Assembly: GCA_009711785.1 (NCBI GenBank)
Contig: VENA01000051.1
Coordinates: forward strand, 1 to 62,000
Reading direction: 5' to 3'
Length of the DNA stretch: 62,000 nucleotides
Source of the DNA: Bacillota bacterium
GTDB lineage: Bacteria > Bacillota > Clostridia > Tissierellales > MES13
Shown here: in pieces, positions 17,322 to 25,472 of the stretch
Numbering within the stretch: the stretch's first letter is position 1
Layout of the letters: each line of letters begins with the position of its first letter
Position numbers and translations under genes: made by a program
The notes under the pieces: model-generated
Told to the model about the DNA's origin: nothing
Databases searched by the model: none
What the model saw: the letters and a program-made list of their open reading frames with translations, nothing else

Positions 17322-17522
17322 TTATTTTCGCAATGCAGAAAAACTACCTACTGTAAGTAATATTGCTCCAAGTAATCTAAAAGTAGTTATATATTCTTCT
17401 ATCCTATAACGAACATTAGCTAAAGAATTGCCTATATTAACACTTTTAATTAGAATAATTAAACCTATTATAGAAACTACCCCTGAAATTATTCTTAATA
17501 TTATATCCTTACCTAAGCTCAT
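17322..17522 (-). CDS. Small two-helix membrane protein of unknown function
   Basis: 66 residues from ATG at 17522. The ATG at 17537 would overlap the GAGGAGTGAT ribosome site. Two hydrophobic stretches, about 8-27 and 45-62, are joined by a short charged loop. I do not recognise it. It is 145 bases upstream of the arsR-type gene in the same direction, so the two might be cotranscribed. Confidence 0.6.
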   Translation of the reverse strand: MSLGKDIILRIISGVVSIIGLIILIKSVNIGNSLANVRYRIEEYITTFRLLGAILLTVGSFSALRK

Positions 17523-17537
17523 ATAATCACTCCTCAT

Positions 17538-17935
17538 ATGCTTTTATTATATAACTACTAAATAGGGTAATCAAATATTTTTTTAAAATAAAATCTAGTA
17601 TATACAGGATTCTATCTATAAGATAAACTTTAAACATCCATATGTTTTTTTCATAAAAACCTATAGCATCGGTAATATTTGAGCTATTGTTGAAGAATTA
17701 ATATCTTCACTCGGAGTTTCTTTACTATAAACCTTAATATACTCACTCATAGTTAAACTTATGATGATATTATGTTATAAAATATATTATTTTGTATTAA
17801 AACTTTAATTTTTTACGACAAATATTTTCCCGGGTAATATTATGTAATAATTTTGGGAATACACATAAATATATTTACTTACAAAATATCTAAAGTTTTT
17901 TATTATAATTATATATGTAAAATTTAGTGCAAATA
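17538..17935. other. About 400-base stretch with no convincing gene
   Basis: AT-rich and non-coding in all frames to my reading, apart from a 29-codon leftward frame (17661-17750) without a ribosome site. The segment from 17800 to 17935 shows no hairpin. It might hold the promoter of the small membrane gene to its left, or be the remnant of a lost gene. Confidence 0.5.
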
Positions 17936-17967
17936 AAAGAGACTTTTGTAAACACAAAAGTCTTTTT
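17936..17967. terminator. Bidirectional terminator after the TGA-containing small gene
   Basis: Stem GACTTTTGT/ACAAAAGTC with an A-run on one side and a T-run on the other. Its right edge touches the stop codon of the leftward gene. Confidence 0.8.
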
Positions 17968-18271
17968 ATAATAATTTCTGATTCATTTTTATACCTTTTA
18001 TCCCTATAAAGGGTGGTAAAAAAGGAATTTTAAGTTTCTTATATATACTCACTTTTTTATCTAATTTTAATCCTTTATTAATAAATATTTTTATTCCTTT
18101 ATAATCATATTGATTATATTTATCTTTCTTTTTAAAACCCTTTACTTTCTCAACACGGAGACTTTTAGCTATTGATTTAACTCATCCTTGACAGGATAAT
18201 TTTATATCAATTAAAATATCTAAACTATTATCTTTTAAATAATCTAAAACATCATTATCAACTTCTATCAT
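17966..18271 (-). CDS. Candidate selenoprotein with in-frame TGA (CC/Se-motif or HesB-like small protein)
   Basis: 101 codons from ATG (18271) after AAAAGGAGTGAG to TAA (17966-17968), interrupted only by TGA at codon 30 (18182-18184). The context is IKLSCQG-U-VKSIAKSL, so the TGA stands three residues after Cys27. Both halves read as one normal small protein: DNDVLDYLKDNSLDILIDIKL before, and KYNQYDYKGIKIFINKGLKL, then PFLPPFIGIKGI after. A possible bacterial SECIS stem UCUC-CGUGUU-GAGA starts 21 bases after the TGA, with G second in the loop. The layout resembles small clostridial CC/Se-motif (seleno)proteins. The alternative is a recent nonsense mutation. Confidence 0.62.
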
Positions 18272-18428
18272 TTCTTCTCACTCCTTTTACCCTGAAGGGG
18301 TATATATATTTATTATAGGTCATATTATTGACTTTTGAAAGTGAGAATTTTGTAAATAACACTTGAAAGTTTTGGTATTATGATATAATTTTTAATATAT
18401 AAGTAAATATTATTTATGGAGTGACAAT

Positions 18429-19562
18429 ATGTTTAAACCCCTTATAAATAACATGTTTTTGATAATATCATTTATGTATATAATAATAAAACTTAAAAAT
18501 ATCATTATTATTAAAACCAAAAACAAATCTATTATAAAAAAACTAACACCCTTGGCTTATAGTATTTTATCAATTTTAATTATGCAATATCCCCTTTCTT
18601 ATAAGGGAATAATATTTGATTTAAGAACTGTACCAATATTTTTAGTCTCTTATAGATTAGGTTTTAAAGCTGGAATTTTGGCTAGTATTCTCCCTATGAT
18701 TTATAGATTCATTTTAGGTGGAAGTACTACTTTACAGGGTGTTTTATTGGGTATTTTATTACCTAGTTTTTTAGGAGCTTTATTTTATAGAACAGAAAAG
18801 ATTAATCATTTATCTACAAAAATTAACATTAAAAAATTACTATTAACTTTTTTATTTTTTCATGTAGTTCATAAATTTTTAATTTTAATAACATTAGATA
18901 TAACTGTTGGATTTTGGTTTAAAATAAGTTCTATTATGATATTAACATCTACTGTTTCTATATTATGCATAGCTTTAATTATTAATGATGATAGAGAAAA
19001 TATAACTTTACACAAAAAATTAAAGTATTTATCTAATCATGACTATTTAACTACATTACCTAATTTAAGATATTTTAAATCTAAAGTAAACAATTTATTA
19101 AAAAATGATGTGCCTTTAGTTATTGCCATGTTAGATATTGATTATTTTAAAATATATAATGATACTAATGGACACCCTGCCGGAGATGAAGTTTTAAGAA
19201 GTTTAGCTCAATTATTAAAAGATAATACAAGAACTAATGTGAGAAGATATAAAGATTATATTGCAAGATATGGCGGGGAAGAATTTATTATTTGTTTTAG
19301 TGATATTAAAAATTTAGATTATTCTTATAAATTAGCTGAAAGAATTCGTAAATCTATTGAAAATTATCCATTTAAAAAAGAAGACTCCCAACCAATGGAT
19401 ACACTAACAGTATCCATTGGTTTAAGCACAATTAGTTATAAAAAGGATCTAGATAAACTAATAAAAGAGGCAGATAAAGCTTTATATGTTTCTAAATCTA
19501 GTGGTAAAAATTGTGTATCTATTTTTAATGAAGATACTTTAAATAATATAAAAAATACTTAA
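18429..19562 (+). CDS. Membrane diguanylate cyclase with LytS-type 5TM sensor domain
   Basis: 377 residues. The first 200 or so hold five to six membrane helices of the LytS/YhcK 5TM type (YKGIIFDLRTVPIFLVSYRL near 58-77 is the usual signature). A C-terminal GGDEF domain follows, beginning LKYLSNHDYLTTLPNLRYF, with the active-site loop ARYGGEEFI. The GGEEF variant is catalytically competent in known enzymes. It would make c-di-GMP in response to a membrane-sensed signal. No RxxD inhibitory site is evident five residues before the loop. Monocistronic, start ATG after GGAGTGAC. Confidence 0.92.
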   Translation: MFKPLINNMFLIISFMYIIIKLKNIIIIKTKNKSIIKKLTPLAYSILSILIMQYPLSYKGIIFDLRTVPIFLVSYRLGFKAGILASILPMIYRFILGGSTTLQGVLLGILLPSFLGALFYRTEKINHLSTKINIKKLLLTFLFFHVVHKFLILITLDITVGFWFKISSIMILTSTVSILCIALIINDDRENITLHKKLKYLSNHDYLTTLPNLRYFKSKVNNLLKNDVPLVIAMLDIDYFKIYNDTNGHPAGDEVLRSLAQLLKDNTRTNVRRYKDYIARYGGEEFIICFSDIKNLDYSYKLAERIRKSIENYPFKKEDSQPMDTLTVSIGLSTISYKKDLDKLIKEADKALYVSKSSGKNCVSIFNEDTLNNIKNT

Positions 19563-19588
19563 GGTATTAAGCCTTAAGTATTTTTAGG
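19551..19588. terminator. Bidirectional terminator between the diguanylate cyclase and kinase genes
   Basis: Stem AAATACTTAAGG/CCTTAAGTATTT flanked by A and T runs. It overlaps the last codons of both convergent genes. Confidence 0.85.
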
Positions 19589-20998
19589 TAGTTTAATTGT
19601 AAATATAGTTCCTTTATCCTTTTGACTTTCAACACTTATATATCCTTTGTGTTTATCTATAATCTCTTTAGTAATGGTTAATCCTATACCTACTCCTCCG
19701 GTTTTTCTGTTTCTTGACTTTTCTGCTCTATATAATCTTTCAAATACAAAAGGTAAATCTTTTTTATCTATTCCAATTCCATTATCCTTTATTTTAATTA
19801 TGATATCTTTAATATCTTCATTTAGCGTAATATTTACTGTACCTTCAGTAAAACTAAACTTATATGCATTAGATATAATATTTAATAAAACTTGTCTTAT
19901 TTTATTTTTATCACCATTAATGTATATGTCCTTTTTAATATGATAATTTAGATTAATACTCTTATTTTTAAACTGATATTTAAATCCATCAATAACCTCT
20001 TCTATTAATTTTGATATATTAAACTTTTCTTTATCTAAGTAACTTTTATGGTTTTCAATAGCTGTTAAATACTTTAATTGTCCTATTAAATTTATTAGTC
20101 TATTAACCTCAGATTTTATTATTGTTAATCTCTTTTTAGTAGTAGGAAAAACCCCATCAACTAGTGCTTCGATTTGGTTTTGTAAAACTGTAAGGGGTGT
20201 TCTTAATTCATGGGATATATCCGATGTTAATCTTTTTCTTAAGTCCTTTTGTTTCTTTAAAGATATTGCTAAATGATTAATAGAATCAGATAATTCCTTT
20301 AATTCTTTTATGTTATTATTTTGTTTAATTCTAGCATCTAAATTTCCATTTCTTAAATTATTTGAAACTTTTGTTATATTTACAATTGGACTAGAAATTA
20401 ATTTTGAAAAGTAAGTTCCTAATAAAATTGCTACTATACTTGATATTATTGCTCCAATAATTATTGACCTTTTAATATCATTTGTAAATATTATATCCCT
20501 TTTATTTACATTAAATGGACCGTAATAACCAATTTTCACACTACCAATTATTTCTCCATTAACTTCTAAATTATGAATACTACTTTCATAATTTTTATTA
20601 TCTTCCATACTATTATGCATTCTACCCATCATATTATTATGCATTCTATCCATCATGCCCATTTTTTTCATCATATCTGTGTGCATATTAACATCTGTCT
20701 TAGAATTATGAATAAAAACTATCCTGCCCTTATTATTCTTTATAGTTATATCGAAACTATCTAAAACTTTAGTATTCTCAAGTTCATTTAAATTTTTTTC
20801 ATCCCAAGAATTATCCATTGAATAAAAATGTTCAATTATTTCTATAACCTCTTTGACTCTATTTTTTTGTTCGATAGTTAAGTAATTATTAAATTTATTA
20901 AATAGGGTTAAATTTGTAATAAGACTTACTAATATTATTGAAAAGATAGTGCCACTTAGCATTATTAAAATGATCCTTGTTCTAAGTTTATTAAACAT
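19574..20998 (-). CDS. Sensor histidine kinase with Met/His-rich extracellular loop
   Basis: 474 residues. Membrane helix 1 is at about 8-30 and helix 2 at about 172-192, enclosing an extracellular domain. That domain carries a run rich in Met and His at about 104-130 (MHTDMMKKMGMMDRMHNNMM and more). HAMP follows helix 2, then HisKA with LTSDISHELRTPLTVLQNQI and HATPase_c with NIISNAYKFS, DNGIGI, FERLYR and GVGIGLTI. Met/His-rich loops bind Cu(I) or Ag(I) in several sensors and pumps, so a copper sensor is a reasonable inference. It follows its cognate response regulator with TTAATATG spacing and is surely cotranscribed. Confidence 0.92.
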   Translation of the reverse strand: MFNKLRTRIILIMLSGTIFSIILVSLITNLTLFNKFNNYLTIEQKNRVKEVIEIIEHFYSMDNSWDEKNLNELENTKVLDSFDITIKNNKGRIVFIHNSKTDVNMHTDMMKKMGMMDRMHNNMMGRMHNSMEDNKNYESSIHNLEVNGEIIGSVKIGYYGPFNVNKRDIIFTNDIKRSIIIGAIISSIVAILLGTYFSKLISSPIVNITKVSNNLRNGNLDARIKQNNNIKELKELSDSINHLAISLKKQKDLRKRLTSDISHELRTPLTVLQNQIEALVDGVFPTTKKRLTIIKSEVNRLINLIGQLKYLTAIENHKSYLDKEKFNISKLIEEVIDGFKYQFKNKSINLNYHIKKDIYINGDKNKIRQVLLNIISNAYKFSFTEGTVNITLNEDIKDIIIKIKDNGIGIDKKDLPFVFERLYRAEKSRNRKTGGVGIGLTITKEIIDKHKGYISVESQKDKGTIFTIKLPKNT

Positions 20999-20999
20999 A

Positions 21000-21683
21000 T
21001 TAACCCCCTAAAAATCTATACCCTACTCCATAAACTGTTTTTATATATTTATTATAGTCATCTTCTATTTTTCTTCTAAGATTTTTTATATGGGTATCTA
21101 TTGTTCTATCATAACCATCATAGTCAAACCCTAATATATTTATTACTAATTCTTCTCGACTAAAAACCTTATTTTTATTCTTACTTAAAATTTTAAGTAT
21201 ATTAAATTCAGTAGGCGTAAGATTTAAAACTTCACCCTTTTTTATAACTTCCATTTTACTTTTATCAATAACTAAATCATCATTATTAAATCTAATAATA
21301 TCTTCTTTCTTTATATCTTTATCTAGCCTTCTTTTAATAGCTCTTATTCTAGCTAGAAGTTCTTTAACACTAAAGGGCTTAACCATATAATCATCTGCTC
21401 CTATATCTAATCCCTTTATTCTATCTCCCTCTGAAACTTTAGCTGTTAACATTAATATGGGTACATTAGACTTAGTTCTGATTTTTTTACATACTTCTTC
21501 CCCTGATAAATCAGGTAACATTAAATCTAATACTATAAAATGTATATCTTCTTTATTAAAAATATCTAAAGCTTCTTTTCCATTAGAAGCTTTAAACACA
21601 TTATACTCATCTTTCAGTAAATAAGCTTCAACTACTTCTAATATTTGTTCTTCATCGTCAACAATTAATATGTTTTTTATCAT
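21000..21683 (-). CDS. OmpR/PhoB-family response regulator
   Basis: 227 residues. The receiver domain has the acidic pocket DDEEQ, the phospho-Asp in FIVLDLMLPD, and Lys in DDYMVKPFSVKELLARI. A C-terminal winged helix follows (LNLTPTEFNILKILSKN, then DTHIKNLRRKIEDD and YGVGYRF). It is the partner of the Met/His-loop kinase directly downstream and is preceded by the SHOCT protein gene. The start follows GAGGGGTG. Confidence 0.94.
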   Translation of the reverse strand: MIKNILIVDDEEQILEVVEAYLLKDEYNVFKASNGKEALDIFNKEDIHFIVLDLMLPDLSGEEVCKKIRTKSNVPILMLTAKVSEGDRIKGLDIGADDYMVKPFSVKELLARIRAIKRRLDKDIKKEDIIRFNNDDLVIDKSKMEVIKKGEVLNLTPTEFNILKILSKNKNKVFSREELVINILGFDYDGYDRTIDTHIKNLRRKIEDDYNKYIKTVYGVGYRFLGG

Positions 21684-21707
21684 CTGTTCACCCCTCTTAA
21701 TATATTA

Positions 21708-21731
21708 TAAAGTCCAGTATGTACATACTGG
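21708..21731. repeat. Perfect 24-base palindrome between SHOCT and response-regulator genes
   Basis: The half-site is AGTCCAGTATGT and the other half is its exact reverse complement. It sits about 25 bases before the response-regulator start. No strong T-run follows in the leftward direction, so it could be an operator (perhaps autoregulatory) or an mRNA hairpin rather than a terminator. An AT-rich TATAAT-like sequence lies next to it. Confidence 0.55.
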
Positions 21732-21740
21732 ACTCTTAAA

Positions 21741-21980
21741 TTAATATTTTAAAAGTTCTAATCTTTTTTTGAATTCTTCTTCTTCTATCTCACCTTTAGC
21801 ATATTTTTCCTTCAATATATTTATAGCCCTATCATCTTTATTATAATCATTTTTTTTATTGTTTTTCAATATATGGTAAAGAAAAACACCTATTACTATG
21901 ATAAAAAGGATTCCCATAAATCCACCTCCCATTCCCATGAAAGTAAATGGGTTATGTCCATATCTAAAAATACATCCCAT
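21741..21980 (-). CDS. Small membrane protein with C-terminal SHOCT domain
   Basis: 79 residues. A Gly/Met/His-containing N-terminus (GHNPFTFMGMGGG) leads into one membrane helix at about 20-38. A short basic linker follows, then the SHOCT helix-turn motif at 49-79 (AINILKEKYAKGEIEEEEF). Such proteins often lie beside metal-responsive or envelope stress systems. It is the first gene of the operon with the two-component pair. AAGGAGG precedes the ATG. Confidence 0.8.
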   Translation of the reverse strand: MGCIFRYGHNPFTFMGMGGGFMGILFIIVIGVFLYHILKNNKKNDYNKDDRAINILKEKYAKGEIEEEEFKKRLELLKY

Positions 21981-22053
21981 ATAAAAACCTCCTTTTGTTT
22001 TAACTTAATTATAAATCATAAATCTGAAGAAATTATGAAGTTAGACTTTTATG

Positions 22054-22090
22054 TAACATAGGTTACAAATTTTTGTAACCTATTATGTTA
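22054..22090. repeat. Inverted repeat in the divergent SHOCT/DUF166 promoter region
   Basis: TAACATAGGTTACAAA faces TTTGTAACCTATTATGTTA, a long imperfect dyad with the core GGTTAC/GTAACC. It lies between two divergent starts and overlaps a TATAAT (22089-22094) reading right, so an operator is more likely than a terminator. Confidence 0.5.
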
Positions 22091-22134
22091 TAATAATCTA
22101 TAAGTTCAATATTTAACCAAAAGGAGTGTTTTTT

Positions 22135-22938
22135 GTGAAAATAACAATTATATGTTCAGCTAAAAGCAATAATCATCCTAAAAATCCTTTTGAAATGAAA
22201 ACCGATTCAAGATTTGCAAATGCTAAGTTTATACCCCATTTAAAAGATGAAAAAAAGGTATGTACAGTTTGTGGTAAAGATTGTTTTTGGTGTAGAAAGG
22301 AATATAATTTAGATTTTAGTAAAAATATAAATGAATTAATTAAATTACCTGACCTATATCCACTATTTGTTGATTATCCTAAAAACTACTTACCTAAAGA
22401 ATTTAAAAAAAGTGATGTCTTTATTGCAGTAGGAATACATCAAGATATACTAGTTAAACTACCAAAACTTATTAAACATAAAGCTAAAGCCTTGATTGTA
22501 CCTATTGAAGGAACTAATTGGGTATCTAGATGGGTAAAGGATAAAACAATAGATGAATGCAATAAATATAATATCGAATATGCTTTTCCTAAACCCTTTT
22601 GTACATTAGAAAAGAAAAACTTTAGAACTATTAATAATTTCATTGATGAATTTAAAATAGGAAAACCTAAATTTAGACTATATGTAAATAACCTAAATGA
22701 AATTACTAAGGCAGTAGTTTTACAATCTGCACCATGTGGTAATGGATATAATATTGCAAAACATTTAAAAGGAGTTAAATTAGATGAAGATGCTAAGGAA
22801 AAAGTAGCTAAATATTGGCATAGCTTCCCTTGTATGGGAGGAATGAAAATAGACCCTGAAATAGGGGATACTATACTTCATAAAGCAGGATATACCCACT
22901 ATAATGCACTTAAAAAAGCTGAAATAATTAAAGTATAA
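22135..22938 (+). CDS. DUF166-like protein with Cys-rich motif
   Basis: 267 residues from GTG at 22135, eight bases after AAGGAG; an upstream GTG at 22126 overlaps the site. The N-terminal part has a CxxCxxxCxxC cluster (VCTVCGKDCFWCRKEY, about 41-56). The C-terminal part contains SAPCGNGYNIAKHLKG and HSFPCMGGM, which I associate from memory with the archaeal/anaerobe DUF166 (COG1810) family. The biochemical function is unknown. The clustered Cys suggest metal or Fe-S binding. Monocistronic, divergent from the SHOCT operon across an inverted repeat. Confidence 0.6.
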   Translation: MKITIICSAKSNNHPKNPFEMKTDSRFANAKFIPHLKDEKKVCTVCGKDCFWCRKEYNLDFSKNINELIKLPDLYPLFVDYPKNYLPKEFKKSDVFIAVGIHQDILVKLPKLIKHKAKALIVPIEGTNWVSRWVKDKTIDECNKYNIEYAFPKPFCTLEKKNFRTINNFIDEFKIGKPKFRLYVNNLNEITKAVVLQSAPCGNGYNIAKHLKGVKLDEDAKEKVAKYWHSFPCMGGMKIDPEIGDTILHKAGYTHYNALKKAEIIKV

Positions 22939-22982
22939 TTCATAAATTATTACATTATATTAATATTTTCATCTAATTCCCA

Positions 22983-23012
22983 TTGTGTATATGTGCACTT
23001 TTGTGTTATAAT
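22983..23012 (+). promoter_or_regulatory. Promoter of proBA
   Basis: TTGTGT at 22983-22988, an 18-base spacer and perfect TATAAT at 23007-23012, about 50 bases before the proB start. Confidence 0.65.
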
Positions 23013-23061
23013 ACGCTAAAGTAGTATGTTAGAAAGGAGGGGGACTTTTTAGTCAATTAAA

Positions 23062-23856
23062 ATGCCTAGAAAAAAATACCTAGAAACTGTAAAACGTATA
23101 GTAATAAAGGTTGGAACATCCACAATAACCCATCCAACAGGGTTATTAAACTTAAAAAGAATGGATATAATAGTTAGACAAATTACAGATATTTTAAATA
23201 AAGATATGGAAGTTGTTTTAGTCACCTCTGGAGCAATAGGTGCTGGAATGGGACAACTTGGTCTTAAAACTAGACCCAAAACTATACCTGAGAAACAATC
23301 TGCTGCAGCCGTTGGGCAAGGGATACTTCTTCATATGTATGGTAAATTTTTCTCAGAGTATGGAAAAACAATTGGTCAAATTTTGTTAACTCAAGATGAC
23401 ATAGAACATCCAAAGCGTTTGTTAAATGCTAAGAATACATGTTTAACTCTTTTTAAACAAGGTGTTATACCAATCGTTAATGAAAACGATGCAGTTGTAG
23501 TTGATGAAATTAAATTTGGAGATAATGATACACTTTCAGCTTTAGTTGCGAAACTAATTGATGCTGATTTATTAATAATACTTTCTGATATAGATGGTTT
23601 ATATGATTCAAACCCAAAATTAAACCCTAAAGCAAAACTTATAAACCAAGTTGATAAAATCACAAATGAACTAGAAAACCTAGCTGGTGATGCAGGAACT
23701 AATTTAGGTACAGGAGGTATGGTAACAAAATTAAAAGCAGGCAAAATAGCAACCTCTTCAGGCGCTTCAATGATTATAGTTAATGGGTCTAAACCAAATA
23801 TAATTTATAAAGTTTTAGAAGGAGAAGATGTGGGAACATTTTTTAAATGCGATTAA
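23062..23856 (+). CDS. proB: Glutamate 5-kinase
   Basis: 264 residues, the short form without the C-terminal PUA domain. The amino-acid-kinase fold shows [12 protein letters not shown] at the N-terminus, [52 protein letters not shown] and [11 protein letters not shown]. It phosphorylates glutamate for proline synthesis. The ATG lies about 20 bases after the strong GGAGGGGG site, unusually far. An in-frame TAG at 23050 rules out a much earlier start, so either a rare start (ATT at 23056) or a folded spacer is used. It is followed by proA. Confidence 0.93.
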   Translation: MPRKKYLETVKRIVIKVGTSTITHPTGLLNLKRMDIIVRQITDILNKDMEVVLVTSGAIGAGMGQLGLKTRPKTIPEKQSAAAVGQGILLHMYGKFFSEYGKTIGQILLTQDDIEHPKRLLNAKNTCLTLFKQGVIPIVNENDAVVVDEIKFGDNDTLSALVAKLIDADLLIILSDIDGLYDSNPKLNPKAKLINQVDKITNELENLAGDAGTNLGTGGMVTKLKAGKIATSSGASMIIVNGSKPNIIYKVLEGEDVGTFFKCD

Positions 23857-23870
23857 TAAGGGGTGTAAAA

Positions 23871-25121
23871 ATGGATATTAAAAATTATATGTTAGATATG
23901 GGTACTAAAGCTAAAAAAGCTAGTAAAAAAATGTCTACTATAGATACTAATACCAAAAATAAAGCACTAGATTTAATGAGTGAGGCTTTATTAGAAAACA
24001 AAGAAAAAATTATTTTAGCTAATAAAAAAGATATGGATAATGGTAAAAATAATAACCTATCAAAGGCTAAATTAGATAGACTTCTTCTAGATGAAAAAAG
24101 AATAAATTCAATGGCTAGTGGACTTAAAAAAATCTCTAACCTACCAGATCCAGTAGGTGAAGGTATCAAAACAATTAAGCGCCCTAATAATTTAATTATT
24201 AATAAAATAAGAGTACCTTTAGGGGTTTTAGGTATAATTTATGAATCAAGGCCAAATGTAACTGTGGATGCTGTAGGATTATGTATTAAATCTGGTAATA
24301 CAGTTATACTAAGGGGAGGTTCTGAAGCTATACATTCAAATAAAATCTTAACAGATATTATATATAATGCCTCTTTAAAAGCTGGCCTTCCAGAAAATAC
24401 AATACAATTAGTTGAAACTACTGATAGATTAGCTGTTAAATTTATGATGCAATTAAATGACTATATAGACGTTTTAATACCAAGGGGAGGTAAGGGGTTG
24501 ATCCAAGCAGTTGTTAATAATTCCACTGTCCCTGTTATTGAAACTGGAGTGGGTAATTGTCATATATTTATAGATGACACTGCTAATTTTGATATGGCTG
24601 AAAAAATTATTATTAATGCTAAAACACAAAGACCTGCTGTTTGTAATACTATGGAAACCCTTTTAGTTCATAAAGATATAAAAGATAAGTTTTTACCACT
24701 AATAAAGAGAAGTCTTACTGATTTAGGTGTTGAATTGGTAGGTTGTGAAAAAACTAAGGCTATTATAGATGTAGATAAAGCAACTGAAAAAGACTGGGCG
24801 AATGAATACTTAGACCTAAAATTAGCAATTAAAGTAGTTGATTCAATAGATGAAGCTATTGACCATATATATGAGTATGGCACTAAACATTCAGAATCTA
24901 TAATAACTAATAATTATAAAAATTCTCAGAAATTCCATAAAGAAATAGATGCAGCTGCAGTCTATGTTAATGCTTCAACAAGATTTACCGATGGAGAAAG
25001 ATATGGTTTAGGTGCAGAAATAGGTATAAGCACACAAAAGCTCCATGCTAGAGGACCAATGGGCTTAAAAGAACTTACAACAGTAAAATATACAGTATTT
25101 GGCGATGGTCAAATAAGTTAG
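23871..25121 (+). CDS. proA: Glutamate-5-semialdehyde dehydrogenase (gamma-glutamyl phosphate reductase)
   Basis: 416 residues from ATG at 23871 after AAGGGGTG; an in-frame ATG at 23847 inside proB is less likely. Features: IYESRPNVTVDAVGLCIKSG, LRGGSEAIHSN, IPRGGKGLI, and the catalytic Cys in AKTQRPAVCNTMETLL, with FGDGQIS at the end. It reduces gamma-glutamyl phosphate with NADPH, the second step of proline synthesis. Cotranscribed with proB; a terminator follows. Confidence 0.95.
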   Translation: MDIKNYMLDMGTKAKKASKKMSTIDTNTKNKALDLMSEALLENKEKIILANKKDMDNGKNNNLSKAKLDRLLLDEKRINSMASGLKKISNLPDPVGEGIKTIKRPNNLIINKIRVPLGVLGIIYESRPNVTVDAVGLCIKSGNTVILRGGSEAIHSNKILTDIIYNASLKAGLPENTIQLVETTDRLAVKFMMQLNDYIDVLIPRGGKGLIQAVVNNSTVPVIETGVGNCHIFIDDTANFDMAEKIIINAKTQRPAVCNTMETLLVHKDIKDKFLPLIKRSLTDLGVELVGCEKTKAIIDVDKATEKDWANEYLDLKLAIKVVDSIDEAIDHIYEYGTKHSESIITNNYKNSQKFHKEIDAAAVYVNASTRFTDGERYGLGAEIGISTQKLHARGPMGLKELTTVKYTVFGDGQIS

Positions 25122-25123
25122 TT

Positions 25124-25152
25124 TAAAAGTCTCTTATTAAGAGACTTTTTTT
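25124..25152 (+). terminator. Terminator after proBA
   Basis: Stem AAAAGTCTCTT/AAGAGACTTTT followed by a T-run, just after the proA stop. Confidence 0.9.
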
Positions 25153-25274
25153 ATATACTATATTTAGAAAAATAAATCATTATTTTAATCTTATAATTTT
25201 CCTTTCTTATTTTGAAGTAAAATTCCACTATTTTGTAGTGTTTTTATAAAAAAATATTAACTCTAGGTTTTCTA

Positions 25275-25303
25275 TTTACATTAGATATTACTTATTGTAT
25301 TAT
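25275..25303 (+). promoter_or_regulatory. Promoter of the riboswitch-folT transcript
   Basis: TTTACA at 25275-25280, 17-base spacer, TATTAT at 25298-25303, placed right before the riboswitch. Confidence 0.65.
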
Positions 25304-25312
25304 CATAAAAAA

Positions 25313-25402
25313 GGCAGAGTAGTCATTATGCGTTAAGTGTTAGAAGATGGGAAGTTGCTTCTAAACGAAGACTTGTTCACGGTATAATGACGCGTCCGCT
25401 GC
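25313..25402 (+). ncRNA. Tetrahydrofolate (THF) riboswitch
   Basis: The conserved THF-riboswitch blocks are present in order: GGCAGAGTAG, ATGCGTTAAGTG, GATGGGAAGTTG, AACGAAGAC, CACGGTATAATGACG and CGTCCGCTGC. The ends pair (GCAG with CTGC), and TCATTAT pairs with ATAATGA. It lies directly ahead of the folate transporter gene folT, the usual target. About 65 bases follow before the start codon. There GGACCTT (25438-25444) can pair with AAGGAGGTC at the ribosome site, a plausible translation-blocking switch. Confidence 0.92.
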
Positions 25403-25472
25403 ATATGTTAAAAGTTTTTTACACTTTTATATTATGTGGACCTTCTCATGCCTTAATAAAGGAGGTCTTAAA

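Noticed and set aside
17661..17750. 29-codon leftward frame beginning MSEYIKVYSKETPSEDINSS
   Set aside because: No ribosome site and no recognisable family. It may be a gene remnant, but the support is too weak to annotate.
25434..25472. N-terminal extension of folT from the ATG at 25434
   Set aside because: The segment contains the riboswitch expression platform and the ribosome site used by the ATG at 25473.
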